In this document: piece by piece, positions 38,712 through 51,745 of the stretch
Numbering within the stretch: position 1 is the stretch's first letter
Layout: every line of letters starts with the position of its first letter
Assembly: GCF_932526225.1 (NCBI RefSeq)
Contig: NC_064037.1
Span: 12,595,203 to 12,659,202 of the forward strand
Direction: 5' to 3'
From: Nematostella vectensis
Taxonomy: Eukaryota; Cnidaria; Anthozoa; Actiniaria; Edwardsiidae
Length of the DNA: 64,000 nt
Notes under the pieces: model-generated
What the model was told of the DNA's origin: nothing
Database searches by the model: none
The model's input: only the letters and a program-made list of their open reading frames with translations
Made by a program: the position numbers and the translations under genes

Positions 38712-38785
38712 CGCCCCTGGGTGGGCTTGAACCACCAACGTTTCTGTTAGCAGCAGAATGCGCTAACCGATTGCGCCGCAGAAAC
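38712..38785 (-). tRNA. Altered anticodon GCT (Ser), duplicate of 37388
   Basis: Same GCU anticodon and body 1324 bp later. The distant relative 49269 has the same body with the normal GUU anticodon, giving the polarity of the change. Confidence 0.7.
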
Positions 38786-39221
38786 TTGGATTGACACTAA
38801 ATTAAATTCGTGGTATTACATGGTTTCTATCATTACATTTGAAGCATTTTATATCACGCCAAAAAAATATCCTTTCGTCCCTGGGTGGGCTTGAACCACC
38901 GACCTTTTGGTTAACAGCCGAACGCGCTAACCGATTGCAACACAGAGACTTGGATGTACACTAAATTACATTCGTGGCATTAAATGGTTTCTGTCATTAC
39001 TTTTGAAGCAGTTTTTTATCATGCCAAAAAAAATATCCTTTCGTCCCTGGGTGGGCTTGAGCCACCAACCTTTCAGTTAACAGCCGAACGCGCTATACGA
39101 TTGCGCCACAGAAACTTGGATTGACACTAAATTAAATTCGTGGTATTACATGGTTTCTATCATTACTTTTGAAGCAGTTTTTTATCATGCCAAAAAAACA
39201 TCCTTTCGTCCCTGGGTGGGA

Positions 39222-39274
<53 letters not shown>

Positions 39275-39380
39275 AGAGACTTGGATGTAAACTAAATTAA
39301 ATTCGTGGCATTACATGGTTTCTGTCATTACTTTTTAAGCAGATTTTTATCATGCCAAAAAAATACCCTTTCGTCCCTTC

Positions 39381-39439
<59 letters not shown>

Positions 39440-39545
39440 AGAAACTTGGATTGACACTAAATTAAATTCGTGGTATTACATGGGTTCTATCATTACTATT
39501 GAAGGATATTTTTTGTCATGCCAAAAAAAATATCCTTTCGTCCCT

Positions 39546-39604
<59 letters not shown>

Positions 39605-40398
39605 CCAGAGACTTTGATAGACACTAAATTAAATTAGTGGTATTACATGGTTTCTGTTATTACATTTGAAGCAGTTTTATCATGCCAAAAAAAATATCCT
39701 TTCGTCCCTGGATGGGCTTGAACCACCGACCTTTTGGTTAACAGCCGAACGCGCTAACCGATTGCAACACAGAGACTTGGATGTACACTAAATTAAATTC
39801 GTGGCATTAAATGGTTTCTGTCATTACTTTTGAAGCAGTTTTTTATCATGCCAAAAAATTACCCTTTAGTCCCTGGGTGGGCTTGAACCACCAACGTTTC
39901 GGTTAACAGTCGAACGCGCTAACCAATTGCGCTACAGAAACTTGGATTTACAGTAAATTAAATTCGTGGTATTACATGGGTTCTATCATTACATTTGAAG
40001 CATTTTATATCATGCCAAAAAAAATATCCTTTCGTCCCTGAGTGGGCTTGAACCACCGACCTTTTGGTTAACAGCCGAACGCGCTAACCGATTGCAACAC
40101 AGAGACTTGGATGTACACTAAATTAAATTCGTGGCATTAAATGGTTTCTGTCAATACTTTTGAAGCAGTTTTTTTATCATGCCAAAAAAATACCCTTTCG
40201 CCCCTGGGTGGGCTTGAAACACCAACGTTTCTGTTAACAGCAGAACGCGCTAACCGATTGCGCCACAGAAACTTGGATTGACACTAAATTAAATTCGTGG
40301 TATTACATGGGTTCTATCATTACTATTGAAGGAGATTTTTTGTCATGCCAAAAAAAATATCCTATCGTCCCTGGGTGTGCTTGAACCACCGACCTTTT

Positions 40399-40433
<35 letters not shown>

Positions 40434-40540
40434 AGAGACTTGGATGTGCACTAAATTAAATTCGTGGCATTACATGGTTTCTGTCATTAGTTTTGAAGCA
40501 GTTTTTTATTATGCCAAAAAAAATACCTTTTCGTCCCTTC

Positions 40541-40571
<31 letters not shown>

Positions 40572-40711
40572 GCGCTAACCGATTGCGCCAGAGAAACTTG
40601 GATTGACATTCAATTAAATTCGTGGTATTACATGGTTTCTATCATTACTTTTGAAGCAGTTTTTTATCATGCCAAAAAAAATAACCTTTCGTCCCTGGGT
40701 GGGCTTGAACT

Positions 40712-40757
<46 letters not shown>

Positions 40758-40852
40758 AGAGACTTTGATAGACACTAAATTAAATTCGTGGTATTACATG
40801 GTTTCTGTTATTACATTTGAAGCAGTTTTATCATGCCAAAAAAATATCCTTT

Positions 40853-40926
40853 CGTCCCTGGATGGGCTTGAACCACCGACCTTTTGGTTAAGAGCCGAAC
40901 GCGCTAACCGATTGCAACACAGAGAC
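40853..40926 (-). pseudogene. Altered anticodon CTT (Lys) on A-box-damaged body
   Basis: CUU anticodon combined with T10/T11 in the A box and the C29-A41 stem mismatch. Confidence 0.6.
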
Positions 40927-41346
40927 TTGGATGTACACTAAATTAAATTCGTGGCATTAAATGGTTTCTGTCATTACTTTTGAAGCAGTTTTTTATCATG
41001 CCAAAAAAATACCCTTTAGTCCCTGGGTGGGCTTGAACCACCAATGTTTCGGTTAACAGTAGAACGCGCTAACCAATTGCGCCACAGAAACTTGGATTTA
41101 CACTAAATTAAATTCGTGGTATTACATGGGTTCTATCATTACATTTGAAGCATTTTATATCATGCCAAAAAAATATCCTTTCGTCCCTGGGTGGGCTTGA
41201 ACCACCGACCTTTTGGTTAACAGCCGAACGCGCTAACCGATTGCAACACAGAGACTTGGATGTACACTAAATTAAATTCGTGGCATTAAATGGTTTCTGT
41301 CAATACTTTTGAAGCAGTTTTTTATCATGCCAAAAAAATACCCTTT

Positions 41347-41420
41347 CGCCCCTGGGTGGGCTTGAACCACCAACGTTTCTGTTAACAGCAGAACGCGCTA
41401 ACCGATTGCGCCACAGAAAC
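41347..41420 (-). tRNA. tRNA-Asn(GTT) with compensated anticodon stem (type example of code v)
   Basis: The 30-40 pair is T-A instead of G-C (stem TTCTG/CAGAA), so the stem still pairs and the anticodon remains GUU. G71 faces T2 as a wobble and T3 faces G70. Same-type GUU copies: 40199, 47123, 49269, 50593, 53668, 56347, 58695, 60505, 60670, 62151, 62974. Possibly functional, with a weaker acceptor end. Confidence 0.7.
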
Positions 41421-41520
41421 TTGGATTGACACTAAATTAAATTCGTGGTATTACATGGGTTCTATCATTACTATTGAAGGAGATTTTTTGTCATGCCAAA
41501 AAAAATATCCTTTCGTCCCT

Positions 41521-41563
<43 letters not shown>

Positions 41564-42335
41564 TCTAACCGATTGCGCCACAGAGACTTTGATAGACACT
41601 AAATTAAATTAGTGGTATTACATGGTTTCTGTTATTACATTTGAAGCAGTTTTATCATGCCAAAAAAATATCCTTTCGTCCCTGGATGGGCTTGAACCAC
41701 CGACCTTTTGGTTAACAGCCGAACGCGCTAACCGATTGCAACACAGAGACTTGGATGTACACTGAATTAAATTCGTGGCATTAAATGGTTTCTGTCATTA
41801 CTTTTGAAGCAGTTTTTTATCATGCCAAAAAAATACCCTTTAGTCCCTGGGTGGGCTTGAACCACCAACGTTTCGGTTAACAGTCGAACGCGCTAACCAA
41901 TTGCGCCACAGAAACTTGGATTTACACTAAATTAAATTCGTGGTATTACATGGTTTCTATCATTACATTTGAAGCATTTTATATCATGCCAAAAAAATAT
42001 CCTTTCGTCCCTGGGTGGGCTTGAACCACCGACCTTTTGGTTAACAGCCGAACGCGCTAACCGATTGCAACACAGAGACTTGGATGTACACTAAATTACA
42101 TTCGTGGCATTAAATGGTTTCTGTCATTACTTTTGAAGCAGTTTTTTATCATGCCAAAAAAATATCCTTTCGTCCATGGGTGGGCTTGAGCCACCAACAT
42201 TTCAGTTAACAGCCGAACGCGCTATACGATTGCGCCACAGAAACTTGGATTGACACTAAATTAAATTCGTGGTATTACATGGTTTCTATCATTACTTTTG
42301 AAGCAGTTTTTTATCATGCCAAAAAAACATCCTTT

Positions 42336-42342
42336 CGTCCCT

Positions 42343-42403
<61 letters not shown>

Positions 42404-42409
42404 AGAGAC
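42336..42409 (-). tRNA. tRNA-Asn-GTT: tRNA-Asn(GTT), consensus copy
   Basis: Exact consensus; T7 terminator; none seen in the preceding 6.2 kb. Confidence 0.93.
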
Positions 42410-42508
42410 TTGGATGTACACTAAATTAAATTCGTGGCATTACATGTTTCTGTCATTACTTTTTAAGCAGATTTTTATAATGCCAAAAAAATACCCTTTC
42501 GTCCCTTC

Positions 42509-42566
<58 letters not shown>

Positions 42567-42701
42567 GAGAAACTTGGATTGACATTAAATTAAATTCGTT
42601 GTATTACATGGTTTCTATCATTACCTTTGAAGGAGTTTTTTATCATGCCAAAAAAATATCCGGCCTTTCGTCCCTTCGTGGGCTTGAACCACCAACCTTT
42701 A

Positions 42702-42736
<35 letters not shown>

Positions 42737-42834
42737 AAAAACTTGGATTGACATTCAATTAAATTTGTGGTATTACATGGTTTCTATCATTACTTTTGAA
42801 GCAGTTTTTTATCATGCCAAAAAAAATATCCTTT

Positions 42835-42841
42835 CGTCCCT

Positions 42842-42902
<61 letters not shown>

Positions 42903-42908
42903 AGAGAC
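42835..42908 (-). tRNA. tRNA-Asn-GTT: tRNA-Asn(GTT), consensus copy
   Basis: Exact consensus; T8 terminator; actttgatagac flank. Confidence 0.93.
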
Positions 42909-42997
42909 TTTGATAGACAATAAATTAAATTAGTGGTATTACATGGTTTCTGTTATTACATTTGAAGCAGTTTTATCATGCCAAAAAAATATCCTTT

Positions 42998-43071
42998 CGT
43001 CCCTGGATGGGCTTGAACCACCGACCTTTTGGTTAAGAGCCGAACGCTCTAACCGATTGCAACACAGAGAC
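42998..43071 (-). pseudogene. Altered anticodon CTT (Lys) on A-box-damaged body
   Basis: As 40853, with an extra D-stem change (+ strand cgctctaacc). Confidence 0.6.
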
Positions 43072-43660
43072 TTGGATGTACACTAAATTAAATTCGTGGC
43101 ATTAAATGGTTTCTGTCATTACTTTTGAAGCAGTTTTTTATCATGCCAAAAAAATACCCTTTAGTACCTGGGTGGGCTTGAACCACCAACGTTTCGGTTA
43201 ACAGTCGAACGCGCTAACCAATTGCGCCACAGAAACTTGGATTTACACTAAATTAAATTCGTGGTATTACATGGGTTCTATCATTACATTTGAAGCATTT
43301 TATATCATGCCAAAAAAATATCCTTTCGTCAATGGGTGGGCTTGAACCACCGACCTTTTGGTTAACAGCCGAACGCGCTAACCGATTGCAACACAGAGAC
43401 TTGGATGTACACTAAATTAAATTCGTGGCATTAAATAATTTCTGTCAATACTTTTGAAGCAGTTTTTTATCATGCCATAAAAAATACCTTTTCGTCCCTT
43501 CGTGGGCTTGAACCACCAACCTTTTGGTTAACGCGCTAACCGATTGCGCCAGAGAAACTTGGATTGACATTCAATTAAATTCGTGGTATTACATGGTTTC
43601 TATCATTACTTTTGAAGCAGTTTTTTATCATGCCAAAAAAACATCCTTTCGTCCATAAGG

Positions 43661-43693
<33 letters not shown>

Positions 43694-43848
43694 AAACGCG
43701 CTAACCGATTGCGCCACAGAGACTTGGATGTACACTAAATTAAATTCGTGGCATTACATGGATTCTGTCATTACTTTTTAAGCAGATTTTTATCATGCCA
43801 AAAAAATACCCTTTCGTCCCCTCGTGGGCTTGAACCACCAACCTTTAT

Positions 43849-43881
<33 letters not shown>

Positions 43882-43983
43882 GAGAAACTTGGATTGACAT
43901 TAAATTAAATTCGTGGTATTACATGGTTTCTATCATTACCTTTGAAGGAGTTTTTTATCATGCCAAAAAAATATCCGGCCTTT

Positions 43984-44057
43984 CGTCCCTTCGTGGGCTT
44001 GAACCACCAACCTTTCGGTTAAAATCCGAACGCGATAACCGATTGCGCCATAGAAAC
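43984..44057 (-). pseudogene. Altered anticodon TTT (Lys) with A32
   Basis: Loop ATTTTAA: both C32 and G34 changed. The body has A66/G65 and T22 mismatches, so it is probably non-functional. Confidence 0.6.
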
Positions 44058-44158
44058 TTGGATTTACACTAAATTAAATTCGTTGTATTACATGGTTTCT
44101 ATCATTACTATTGAAGGAGTTTTTTTTCATGCCAAAAATATACTTTCGTCCCTGGGTT

Positions 44159-44209
<51 letters not shown>

Positions 44210-44312
44210 CCCAAAGAGACTTGGATGTACACTAAATTAAATGCGTGGCATTACATGGTTTCTGTCATTACTTTTTAAGCAGTTTTTTTATCATGCCAAA
44301 AAAACATCTTTT

Positions 44313-44319
44313 CGTCCCT

Positions 44320-44380
<61 letters not shown>

Positions 44381-44386
44381 AGAGAC
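44313..44386 (-). tRNA. tRNA-Asn-GTT: tRNA-Asn(GTT), consensus copy
   Basis: Exact consensus; T7 terminator. Confidence 0.93.
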
Positions 44387-44642
44387 TTGGATGTACACTA
44401 AATTAAATTCGTGGCATTACATGGTTTCTGTCATTACTTTTTAAGCAGTTTTTTATCATGCCAAAAAAATACCCTTACGTCCCTTCGTGGGCTTGAACCA
44501 CCAACCTTCCGGTTAACAGGCGAACGCGCTAACCGATTGCGCAAGAGAAACTTGGATTGACATTCAATTAAATTCGTGGCATTAAATGGTTTCTGTCATT
44601 ACTTTTGAAGCAGTTTTTTATCATGCCAAAAAAATACCCTTT

Positions 44643-44676
44643 CGTCCCTGGGTGGGCTTGAACCACCAACGTTTCT

Positions 44677-44710
<34 letters not shown>

Positions 44711-44716
44711 AGAAAC
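44643..44716 (-). pseudogene. tRNA-Asn copy with half-compensated stem (A40 only)
   Basis: Stem TTCGG/CAGAA leaves a G30-A40 mismatch. This is the expected one-step intermediate toward the T30-A40 subfamily. Also at 48110 and 53009. Confidence 0.7.
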
Positions 44717-44971
44717 TTGGATTGACACTAAATTAAATTCGTGGTATTACATGGTTTCTATCATTACATTTGAAGCATTTTATATCATGCCAAAAAAATA
44801 TCCTTTCGTCCCTGGGTGGGCTTGAACCACCGACCTTTTGGTTAACAGCCGAACGCGCTAACCGATTGCAACACAGAGACTTGGATGTACACTAAATTAC
44901 ATTTGTGTCATTAAATGGTTTCTGTCATTACTTTTGAAGCATTTTTTTATCATGCCAAAAAAATATCCTTT

Positions 44972-44978
44972 CGTCCCT

Positions 44979-45039
<61 letters not shown>

Positions 45040-45045
45040 AGAGAC
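44972..45045 (-). tRNA. tRNA-Asn-GTT: tRNA-Asn(GTT), consensus copy
   Basis: Exact consensus; T7 terminator; counterpart of 53338. Confidence 0.93.
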
Positions 45046-45143
45046 TTGGATGTACACTAAATTAAATTCGTGGCATTACATGGTTTCTGTCATTACTTTT
45101 TAAGCAGTCTTTAATCATGCCAAAAAAATACCCTTTCGTCCCT

Positions 45144-45192
<49 letters not shown>

Positions 45193-45314
45193 AGATTGCG
45201 CCAGAGAAACTTGGATTGACATTCAATTAAATTCGTGGTATTACATGGTTTCTATCATTACTTTCGAAGGAGTTATTTATCATGCCAAAAAAATATCCGG
45301 CCTTTCGTCCCTTC

Positions 45315-45356
<42 letters not shown>

Positions 45357-45799
45357 ATAACCGATTGCGCCACAGAAACTTGGATTGACACTAAATTAAA
45401 TTCGTGGTATTACATGGGTTCTATCATTGCATTTGAAGCATTTTATATCATGCCAAAAAAATATCCTTTAGTCCCTGGATGGGCTTGAACCACCGACCTT
45501 TTGGTTAACAGCCGAACGCGCTAACCGATTGCAACACAGAGACTTGGATGTACACTAAATTAAATTCGTGGCATTAAATGGTTTCTGTCATTACTTTTGA
45601 AGCAGTTTTTTATCATGCCAAAAAAATACCCTTTAGTCCCTGGGTGGGCTTTAACCACCGTCGTTTCGGTTAACAGTCGAACGCGCTAACCAATTGCGCC
45701 ACAGAAACTTGGATTGACACTAAATTAAATTCGTGGTATTACATGGTTTCTATCATTACTTTTGAAGCAGTTTTTTATCATTCCAAAAAAACATCCTTT

Positions 45800-45806
45800 C
45801 GTCCCT

Positions 45807-45867
<61 letters not shown>

Positions 45868-45873
45868 AGAGAC
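45800..45873 (-). tRNA. tRNA-Asn-GTT: tRNA-Asn(GTT), consensus copy
   Basis: Exact consensus; T7 terminator. Its counterparts 55024 and 57372 have ccatgg for ccctgg, so this copy is the better preserved one. Confidence 0.93.
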
Positions 45874-45964
45874 TTGGATGTACACTAAATTAAATTCGTG
45901 TCATTACATGGTTTCTGTCATTACTTTTTAAGCAGTTTTTTATCATGCCAAAAAAACATCCTTT

Positions 45965-45971
45965 CGTCCCT

Positions 45972-46032
<61 letters not shown>

Positions 46033-46038
46033 AGAGAC
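45965..46038 (-). tRNA. tRNA-Asn-GTT: tRNA-Asn(GTT), consensus copy
   Basis: Exact consensus beside 45800; T7 terminator; counterparts 55190 and 57538 are also exact. Confidence 0.93.
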
Positions 46039-46139
46039 TTGGATGTACACTAAATTAAATTCGTGGCATTACATGGTTTCTGTCATTATTTTTTAAGCAG
46101 ATTTTTATCATGCCAAAAAAATACCCTTTCGTCCCTTCT

Positions 46140-46196
<57 letters not shown>

Positions 46197-46331
46197 GAGA
46201 AACTTCGATTGACATTAAATTAAATTCGTTGTATTACATGGTTTCTATCATTACCTTTGAAGGAGTTTTCTATCATGCCAAAAAAATATCCGGCCTTTCG
46301 TCCCTTTCTGGGCTTGAACCACCAACCTTTA

Positions 46332-46366
<35 letters not shown>

Positions 46367-46465
46367 AGAAACTTGGATTGACACTAAATTAAATTCGTGG
46401 TATTACATGGGTTCTATCATTACTATTGAAGGAGATTTTTTGTCATGCCAAAAAAAATATCCTTT

Positions 46466-46472
46466 CGTCCCT

Positions 46473-46533
<61 letters not shown>

Positions 46534-46539
46534 AGAGAC
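46466..46539 (-). tRNA. tRNA-Asn-GTT: tRNA-Asn(GTT), consensus copy
   Basis: Exact consensus; T8 terminator; counterparts 55690 and 58038. Confidence 0.93.
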
Positions 46540-48143
46540 TTTGATAGACACTAAATTAAATTAGTGGTATTACATTCTTTCTGTTATTACATTTTAAGCA
46601 GTTTTATCATGCCAAAAAAATATCCTTTCGTCCCTGGATGGGCTTGAACCACCGACCTTTTGGTTAACAGCCGAACGCGCTAACCGATTGCAACACAAAG
46701 ACTTGGATGTACACTAAATTAAATTCGTGGCATTAAATGGTTTCTGTCATTACTTTTGAAGCAGTTTTTTATCTTGCCAAAAACATACCCTTTAGTCCCT
46801 GGGTGGGCTTGAACCACCAACGTTTCGGTTAACAGTCGAACGCGCTAACCAATTGCTCCACAGAAACTTGGATTTACACTAAATTAAATTCGTGGTATTA
46901 CATGGGTTCTATCATTACATTTGAAGCATTTTATATCATGCCAAAAAAATATCCTTTCGTCCCTGGGTGGGCTTGAACCACCGACCTTTTGGTTAACAGC
47001 CGAAAGTGCTAACCGATTGCAACACAGAGACTTGGATGTACACTAAATTAAATTCGTGGCATTAAATGGTTTCTGTCATTACTTTTGAAGCAGTTTTTTA
47101 TCATGCCAAAAAAATACCCTTTCGCCCCTGGGTGGGCTTGAACCACCAACGTTTCTGTTAACAGCAGAATGCGCTAACCGATTGCGCCGCAGAAACTTGG
47201 ATTGACACTAAATTAAATTCGTGGTATTACATGGTTTCTATCATTACATTTGAAGCATTTTATATCATGCCAAAAAAATATCCTTTCGTCCCTGGGTGGG
47301 CTTGAACCACCGACCTTTTGCTTAACAGCCGAACGCGCTAACCGATTGCAACACAGAGACTTGGATGTACACTAAATTACATTCGTGGCATTAAATGGTT
47401 TCTGTCATTACTTTTGAAGCAGTTTTTTATCATGCCAAAAAAATACCCTTTAGTCCCTGGGTGGGCTTGAACCACCAACGTTTCGGTTAACAGTCGAACG
47501 CGCTAACCAATTGCGCCACAAAAACTTGGATTTACACTAAATTAAATTCGTGGTATTACATGGGTTCTATCATTACATTTGAAGCATTTTATATCATGCC
47601 AAAAAAATATCCTTTCGTCCCTGGGTGGGCTTGAACCACCGACCTTTTGGTTAACAGCCGAAAGTGCTAACCGATTGCAACACATAGACTTGGATGTACA
47701 CTAAATTACATTCGTGGCATTAAATGGTTTCTGTCATTACTTTTGAAGCAGTTTTTTATCATGCCAAAAAATATCCTTTCGTCCCTGGGTGGGCTTGAGC
47801 CACCAACCTTTCAGTTAACAGCCGAACGCGCTATACGATTGCGCCACAGAAACTTGGATTGACACTAAATTAAATTCGTGGTATTACATGGTTTCTATCA
47901 TTACTTTTGAAGCAGTTTTTTATCATGCCAAAAAAATACCCTTACGTCCCTTCGTGGGCTTGAACCACCAACCTTCCGGTTAACAGGCGAACGCGCTAAC
48001 CGATTGCGCCAGAGAAACTTGGATTGACATTCAATTAAATTCGTGGCATTAAATGGTTTCTGTCATTACTTTTGAAGCAGTTTTTTATCATGCCAAAAAA
48101 ATACCCTTTCGTCCCTGGGTGGGCTTGAACCACCAACGTTTCT

Positions 48144-48177
<34 letters not shown>

Positions 48178-48445
48178 AGAAACTTGGATTGACACTAAAT
48201 TAAATTCGTGGTATTACATGGTTTCTATCATTACATTTGAAGCATTTTATATCATGCCAAAAAAATATCCTTTCGTCCCTGGGTGGGCTTGAACCACCGA
48301 CCTTTTGGTTAACAGCCGAACGCGCTAACCGATTGCAACACAGAGACTTGGATGTACACTAAATTACATTTGTGTCATTAAATGGTTTCTGTCATTACTT
48401 TTGAAGCATTTTTTTATCATGCCAAAAAAATATCCTTTCGTCCCT

Positions 48446-48487
<42 letters not shown>

Positions 48488-48624
48488 GGCTAACCGATTG
48501 CGCCACAGAGACTTGGATGTACACTAAATTAAATTCGTGGAATTACATGGTTTCTGTCATTACTTTTTAAGCAGATTTTTATCATGCCAAAAAAATACCC
48601 TTTCGTCCCTTCGTGGGCTTGAAT

Positions 48625-48670
<46 letters not shown>

Positions 48671-48805
48671 GAGAAACTTGGATTGACATTAAATTAAATT
48701 CGTTGTTTTACATGGTTTCTATCATTACCTTTGAAGGAGTTTTTTATCATGCCAAAAAAATATCCGGCCTTTCGTTCCTTCGTGGGCTTGAACCACCAAC
48801 CTTTA

Positions 48806-48838
<33 letters not shown>

Positions 48839-48948
48839 TCAGAAACTTGGATTGACACTAAATTAAATTCGTGGTATTACATGGGTTCTATCATTACTAT
48901 TGAAGGAGATTTTTTGTCATGCCAAAAAAAAAATATCCTTTCGTCCCT

Positions 48949-49004
<56 letters not shown>

Positions 49005-49762
49005 TCCACAGTGACTTTGATAGACACTAAATTAAATTAGTGGTATTACATGGTTTCTGTTATTACATTTGAAGCAGTTTTATCATGCCAAAAAAATATC
49101 CTTTCGTCCCTGGATGGGCTTAACATCAGACCTTTTGGTTAACAGCCGAACGCGCTAACCGATTGCAACACAGAGACTTGGATGTACACTAAATTAAATT
49201 CGTGGCATTAAATGGTTTCTGTCATTACTTTTGAAGCAGTTTTTTATCATGCTAAAAAAATACCCTTTCGCCCCTGGGTGGGCTTGAACCACCAACGTTT
49301 CTGTTAACAGCAGAATGCGCTAACCGATTGCGCCGCAGAAACTTGGATTGACACTAAATTAAATTCGTGGTATTACATGGTTTCTATCATTACATTTGAA
49401 GCATTTTATATCACGCCAAAAAAATATCCTTTCGTCCCTGGGTGGGCTTGAACCACCGACCTTTTGGTTAACAGCCGAACGCGCTAACCGATTGCAACAC
49501 AGAGACTTGGATGTACACTAAATTACATTCGTGGCATTAAATGGTTTCTGTCATTACTTTTGAAGCAGTTTTTTATCATGCCAAAAAAATATCCTTTCGT
49601 CCCTGGGTGGGCTTGAGCCACCAACCTTTCAGTTAACAGCCGAACGCGCTATACGATTGCGCCACAGAAACTTGGATTGACACTAAATTAAATTCGTGGT
49701 ATTACATGGTTTCTATTATTACTTTTGAAGCAGTTTTTTATCATGCCAAAAAAACATCCTTT

Positions 49763-49769
49763 CGTCCCT

Positions 49770-49830
<61 letters not shown>

Positions 49831-49836
49831 AGAGAC
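49763..49836 (-). tRNA. tRNA-Asn-GTT: tRNA-Asn(GTT), consensus copy
   Basis: Exact consensus; T7 terminator. Its block E counterpart 39207 differs at T60 (T loop TTCAATC). Confidence 0.93.
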
Positions 49837-49936
49837 TTGGATGTAAACTAAATTAAATTCGTGGCATTACATGGTTTCTGTCATTACTTTTTAAGCAGAT
49901 TTTTATCATGCCAAAAAAATACCCTTTCGTCCCTTC

Positions 49937-49994
<58 letters not shown>

Positions 49995-50096
49995 GAGAAA
50001 CTTGGATTGACATTAAATTAAATTCGTTGTATTACATGGTTTCTATCATTACCTTTGAAGGAGTTTTTTATCATGCCAAAAAAATATCCGGCCTTT

Positions 50097-50170
50097 CGTC
50101 CCTTCGTGGGCTTGAACCACCAACCTTTAGGTTACCAGCCGAACGCGCTAACCGATTGCGCCACAGAAAC
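50097..50170 (-). pseudogene. Altered anticodon GGT (Thr) on variant body
   Basis: Loop CTGGTAA gives anticodon GGU, which would read ACC/ACU. The stem has a C29-T41 mismatch (tttagg on +) and the A66/G65 junction mismatches are present. Single occurrence. Confidence 0.6.
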
Positions 50171-50270
50171 TTGGATTGACACTAAATTAAATTCGTGGTA
50201 TTACATGGGTTCTATCATTACTATTGAAGGATATTTTTTGTCATGCCAAAAAAAATATCCTTTCGTCCCT

Positions 50271-50307
<37 letters not shown>

Positions 50308-50759
50308 AAACGCGCTAACCGATTGCGCCACAGAGACTTTGATAGACACTAAATTAAATTAGTGGTATTACATGGTTTCTGTTATAACATTTGAAGCAGT
50401 TTTATCATGCCAAAAAAAATATCCTTTCGTCCCTGGATGGGCTTGAACCACCGACCTTTTGGTTAACAGCCGAACGCGCTAACCGATTGCAACACAGAGA
50501 CTTGGATGTACACTAAATTAAATTCGTGGCATTAAATGGTTTCTGTCAATACTTTTGAAGCAGTTTTTTATCATGCCAAAAAAATACCCTTTCGCCCCTG
50601 GGTGGGCTTGAACCACCAACGTTTCTGTTAACAGCAGAACGCGCTAACCGATTGCGCCACAGAAACTTGGATTGACACTAAATTAAATTCGTGGTATTAC
50701 ATGGGTTCTATCATTACTATTGAAGGAGATTTTTTGTCATGCCAAAAAAAATATCCTTT

Positions 50760-50766
50760 CGTCCCT

Positions 50767-50827
<61 letters not shown>

Positions 50828-50833
50828 AGAGAC
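50760..50833 (-). tRNA. tRNA-Asn-GTT: tRNA-Asn(GTT), consensus copy
   Basis: Exact consensus; T8 terminator; actttgatagac flank. Confidence 0.93.
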
Positions 50834-51425
50834 TTTGATAGACACTAAATTAAATTAGTGGTATTACATGGTTTCTGTTATTACATTTGAAGCAGTTTTA
50901 TCATGCCAAAAAAATATCCTTTCGTCCCTGGATGGGCTTGAACCACCGACCTTTTGGTTAACAGCCGAACGCGCTAACCGATTGCAACACAGAGACTTGG
51001 ATGTACACTGAATTAAATTCGTGGCATTAAATGGTTTCTGTCATTACTTTTGAAGCAGTTTTTTATCATGCCAAAAAAATACCCTTTAGTCCCTGGGTGG
51101 GCTTGAACCACCAACGTTTCGGTTAACAGTCGAACGCGCTAATCAATTGCGCCACAGAAACTTGGACTTACACTAAATTAAATTCGTGGTATTACATGGG
51201 TTCTATCATTACATTTGAAGCATTTTATATCATGCCAAAAAAATATCCTTTCGTCCCTGGGTGGGCTTGAACCACCGACCTTTTGGTTAACAGCCGAACG
51301 CGCTAACCGATTGCAACACAGAGACTTGGATGTACACTAAATTAAATTCGTGGCATTAAATGGTTTCTGTCATTACTTTTTAAGCAGATTTTTATAATGC
51401 CAAAAAAATACCCTTTCGTCCCTTC

Positions 51426-51483
<58 letters not shown>

Positions 51484-51582
51484 GAGAAACTTGGATTGAC
51501 ATTAAATTAAATTCGTTGTATTACATGGTTTCTATCATTACCTTTGAAGGAGTTTTTTATCATGCCAAAACAAATATCCTTT

Positions 51583-51589
51583 CGTCCCT

Positions 51590-51650
<61 letters not shown>

Positions 51651-51656
51651 AGAGAC
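51583..51656 (-). tRNA. tRNA-Asn-GTT: tRNA-Asn(GTT), consensus copy with short terminator
   Basis: Exact consensus; the T-run is split by one G into T3 then T4, leaving a minimal termination signal. Confidence 0.9.
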
Positions 51657-51745
51657 TTTGATAGACACTAAATTAAATTAGTGGTATTACATGGTTTCTG
51701 TTATTACATTTGAAGCAGTTTTATCATGCCAAAAAAATATCCTTT

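Larger units (their letters stand above)
36229..40689 (-). repeat. Higher-order repeat block E (period 1324 bp)
   Basis: Starts: 36229a 36394x 36559x 36724r 36893x 37061x 37224a 37388S 37552a | 37718x 37883x 38048r 38217x 38385x 38548a 38712S 38876a | 39042x 39207x 39372x 39539x 39703a 39868t 40033a 40199v 40366b 40532s. Monomers at 36394, 37718 and 39042 share a diverged D loop (sense AATCGTATA) and lie exactly 1324 bp apart. The unusual phrase tatcacgcc (elsewhere tatcatgcc) marks 37531, 38855 and a distant copy at 49412. Confidence 0.88.
40690..45305 (-). repeat. Array block F, with segments recurring 8.4-8.7 kb to the right
   Basis: Starts: 40690x 40853K 41018t 41182a 41347v 41514x 41677a 41842t 42006a 42171x 42336C 42500r 42669x 42835C 42998K 43163t 43327a 43493s 43650x 43815r 43984K 44147g 44313C 44478r 44643h 44807a 44972C 45137r. 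The run 42998-43650 recurs at 51746-52398 with a constant shift of 8748 bp. The run 44478-44972 recurs at 47945-48439 (shift 3467) and at 52844-53338 (shift 8366). A short a-t-a-v sub-cycle starts at 40853 and 41677. Confidence 0.85.
45306..48109 (-). repeat. Block G, copy 1
   Basis: Starts: 45306x 45470a 45635t 45800C 45965C 46130r 46299x 46466C 46629a 46794t 46958a 47123v 47287a 47452t 47616a 47780x 47945r. Monomers 45306-47287 recur in the same order at 54530-56511 (shift 9224-9225) and 56878-58859 (a further 2348). Copy 1 differs at 46794, where anticodon GTT is kept while both later copies have GTC. Confidence 0.87.

Noticed and set aside
50055-50282. 75-residue + strand frame
   Set aside because: Same antisense tRNA reading with a frame change at the unit boundary.
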